Shown here one piece after another: positions 5,147-5,614 of a stretch of 5,614 nt of DNA. How positions within the stretch are numbered: the stretch's first letter is position 1; every line of letters begins with the position of its first letter. Origin of the DNA: Syntrophaceae bacterium UBA1062. Lineage in GTDB: Bacteria; Desulfobacterota; Desulfomonilia; UBA1062. The notes beneath the pieces were generated by a model. That model was not told the DNA's origin, did no database searches, and saw only the letters and a list, made by a program, of their open reading frames with translations. The stretch is from NCBI GenBank assembly GCA_002316295.1, contig DCDF01000226.1, positions 1-5,614 on the forward strand, in the 5' to 3' direction. A program made the translations under genes and the position numbers.

Positions 5147-5614
5147 ATCAGGTCGTCCCAGGTTATGGCCTTGTGGGCCGGTATCGACCGCCGTGCCTTC
5201 AGGCCGACGATCTTGTCCATGTCGCGGGGGGCTATGCCGTCGCCGGGGCGCTTGATCGCCAGCAGATCGCGGGTGATCACCCGCCCCTTCGAGATCGCGC
5301 CGAGCGCGACAACGCTCCTGCGCGCCATGGGGATGTTCTTGATCTCGCAGGGAGCCGGCCTCTTTCTTCCGTCGCCCATCGCGTCCTCCACGTTCCTGAT
5401 GGCCCTGACCATGTCCGCGAACATAGGCGGATCGAGCGACGAGCGATGGTCCGGGCCTTCGGCGCTCCTGTCCAGGGTAAAGTGCTTCTCGATCACCGAC
5501 GCGCCCAATGCCGCGGCGGCGACGGCGATCTCGATGCCCTCGGTGTGATCCGAGTATCCGACCGGAAATCCGAATGCCCGGTGCAGGGTCTGCATGGCCC
5601 TCAGGTTCACCTCC
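5143..5614 (-). CDS. neuB: Nonulosonate synthase (NeuB/LegI family), C-terminal part, 5' end outside window
   Basis: Condenses phosphoenolpyruvate with an N-acetylated hexose (ManNAc for NeuB, 2,4-diacetamido-2,4,6-trideoxymannose for LegI) to form a nine-carbon keto acid in the cytoplasm. The window holds the last 156 codons, in frame from the window edge, so the apparent GTG start at 5610 is internal (the preceding codon reads Glu and continues the conserved EVNLRAM stretch). Two signature blocks of the TIM-barrel domain are visible: GYSDHTEG and, further on, IEKHFTLD followed by GPDH. Their His residues correspond to the metal ligands of the family. The C-terminal SAF (antifreeze-like) domain follows, with RRSVVA, the I-x-x-G-x-x-I-T segment and KRPGDGI. 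Its TGA stop shares ATGA with the next gene, implying coupled translation. The family is certain. The preference for legionaminic over sialic acid precursors is inferred from the PtmE-like gene downstream. Confidence 0.95.
   Translation of the reverse strand, partial: EVNLRAMQTLHRAFGFPVGYSDHTEGIEIAVAAAALGASVIEKHFTLDRSAEGPDHRSSLDPPMFADMVRAIRNVEDAMGDGRKRPAPCEIKNIPMARRSVVALGAISKGRVITRDLLAIKRPGDGIAPRDMDKIVGLKARRSIPAHKAITWDDLI

Noticed and set aside
5269..5284. Perfect 16-bp palindrome centred on TGATCA in neuB
   Set aside because: It looks like an operator or a hairpin, but it lies mid-gene in the SAF domain and is explained by codons for Arg-Val-Ile-Thr-Arg in GC-rich DNA. No second copy or promoter was seen.

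Overview
The window is one uninterrupted stretch of a carbohydrate-biosynthesis operon. All genes lie on the minus strand, so transcription runs from position 5614 towards position 1, and both end genes run off the window. DNA is GC-rich (roughly 60% by eye) and there is essentially no non-coding sequence: consecutive genes overlap by 4, 8 or 17 nt or are separated by only 2 to 13 nt. I see no promoter, terminator, RNA gene, mobile element or CRISPR. The style (GC-rich, strong Shine-Dalgarno motifs, a nonulosonate operon) fits a Gram-negative bacterium such as a delta-proteobacterial or related anaerobic lineage, but the taxonomic guess is weak.

In transcription order the genes are: (1) 5614-5143, the C-terminal part of a NeuB-family nonulosonate (sialic/legionaminic acid) synthase; (2) 5146-3944, a hydrolysing nucleotide-sugar 2-epimerase of the NeuC/LegG type; (3) 3934-2864, a sugar-1-phosphate nucleotidyltransferase with an N-terminal CBS pair, the architecture of PtmE; (4) 2850-2152, a CMP-nonulosonate cytidylyltransferase (NeuA/LegF/PtmB family); (5) 2159-1425, a short-chain dehydrogenase/reductase (SDR); (6) 1422-496, an atypical Gfo/Idh/MocA-like oxidoreductase; (7) 512-1, a second SDR, truncated by the window edge before its catalytic Tyr-Lys pair.

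The first four genes form the core of a pathway making a CMP-activated nine-carbon acid. The CBS-nucleotidyltransferase is the most informative member. In Campylobacter jejuni, PtmE makes GDP-glucosamine for the GDP-sugar route to N,N'-diacetyllegionaminic acid, and the flagellin-glycosylation locus (legI, legG, ptmE, ptmF, legF/ptmB, ptmA) has a closely similar gene set. I therefore infer a legionaminic-acid-type product rather than ordinary N-acetylneuraminic acid. In that reading gene 2 acts on GDP-N,N'-diacetylbacillosamine, gene 1 condenses the released hexose with phosphoenolpyruvate, and gene 4 attaches CMP.

The three consecutive oxidoreductases (genes 5-7) are not needed for the canonical pathway. 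They most likely tailor the nonulosonate or make a substituent for it, and their reactions are unknown. They are the least understood part of the window.
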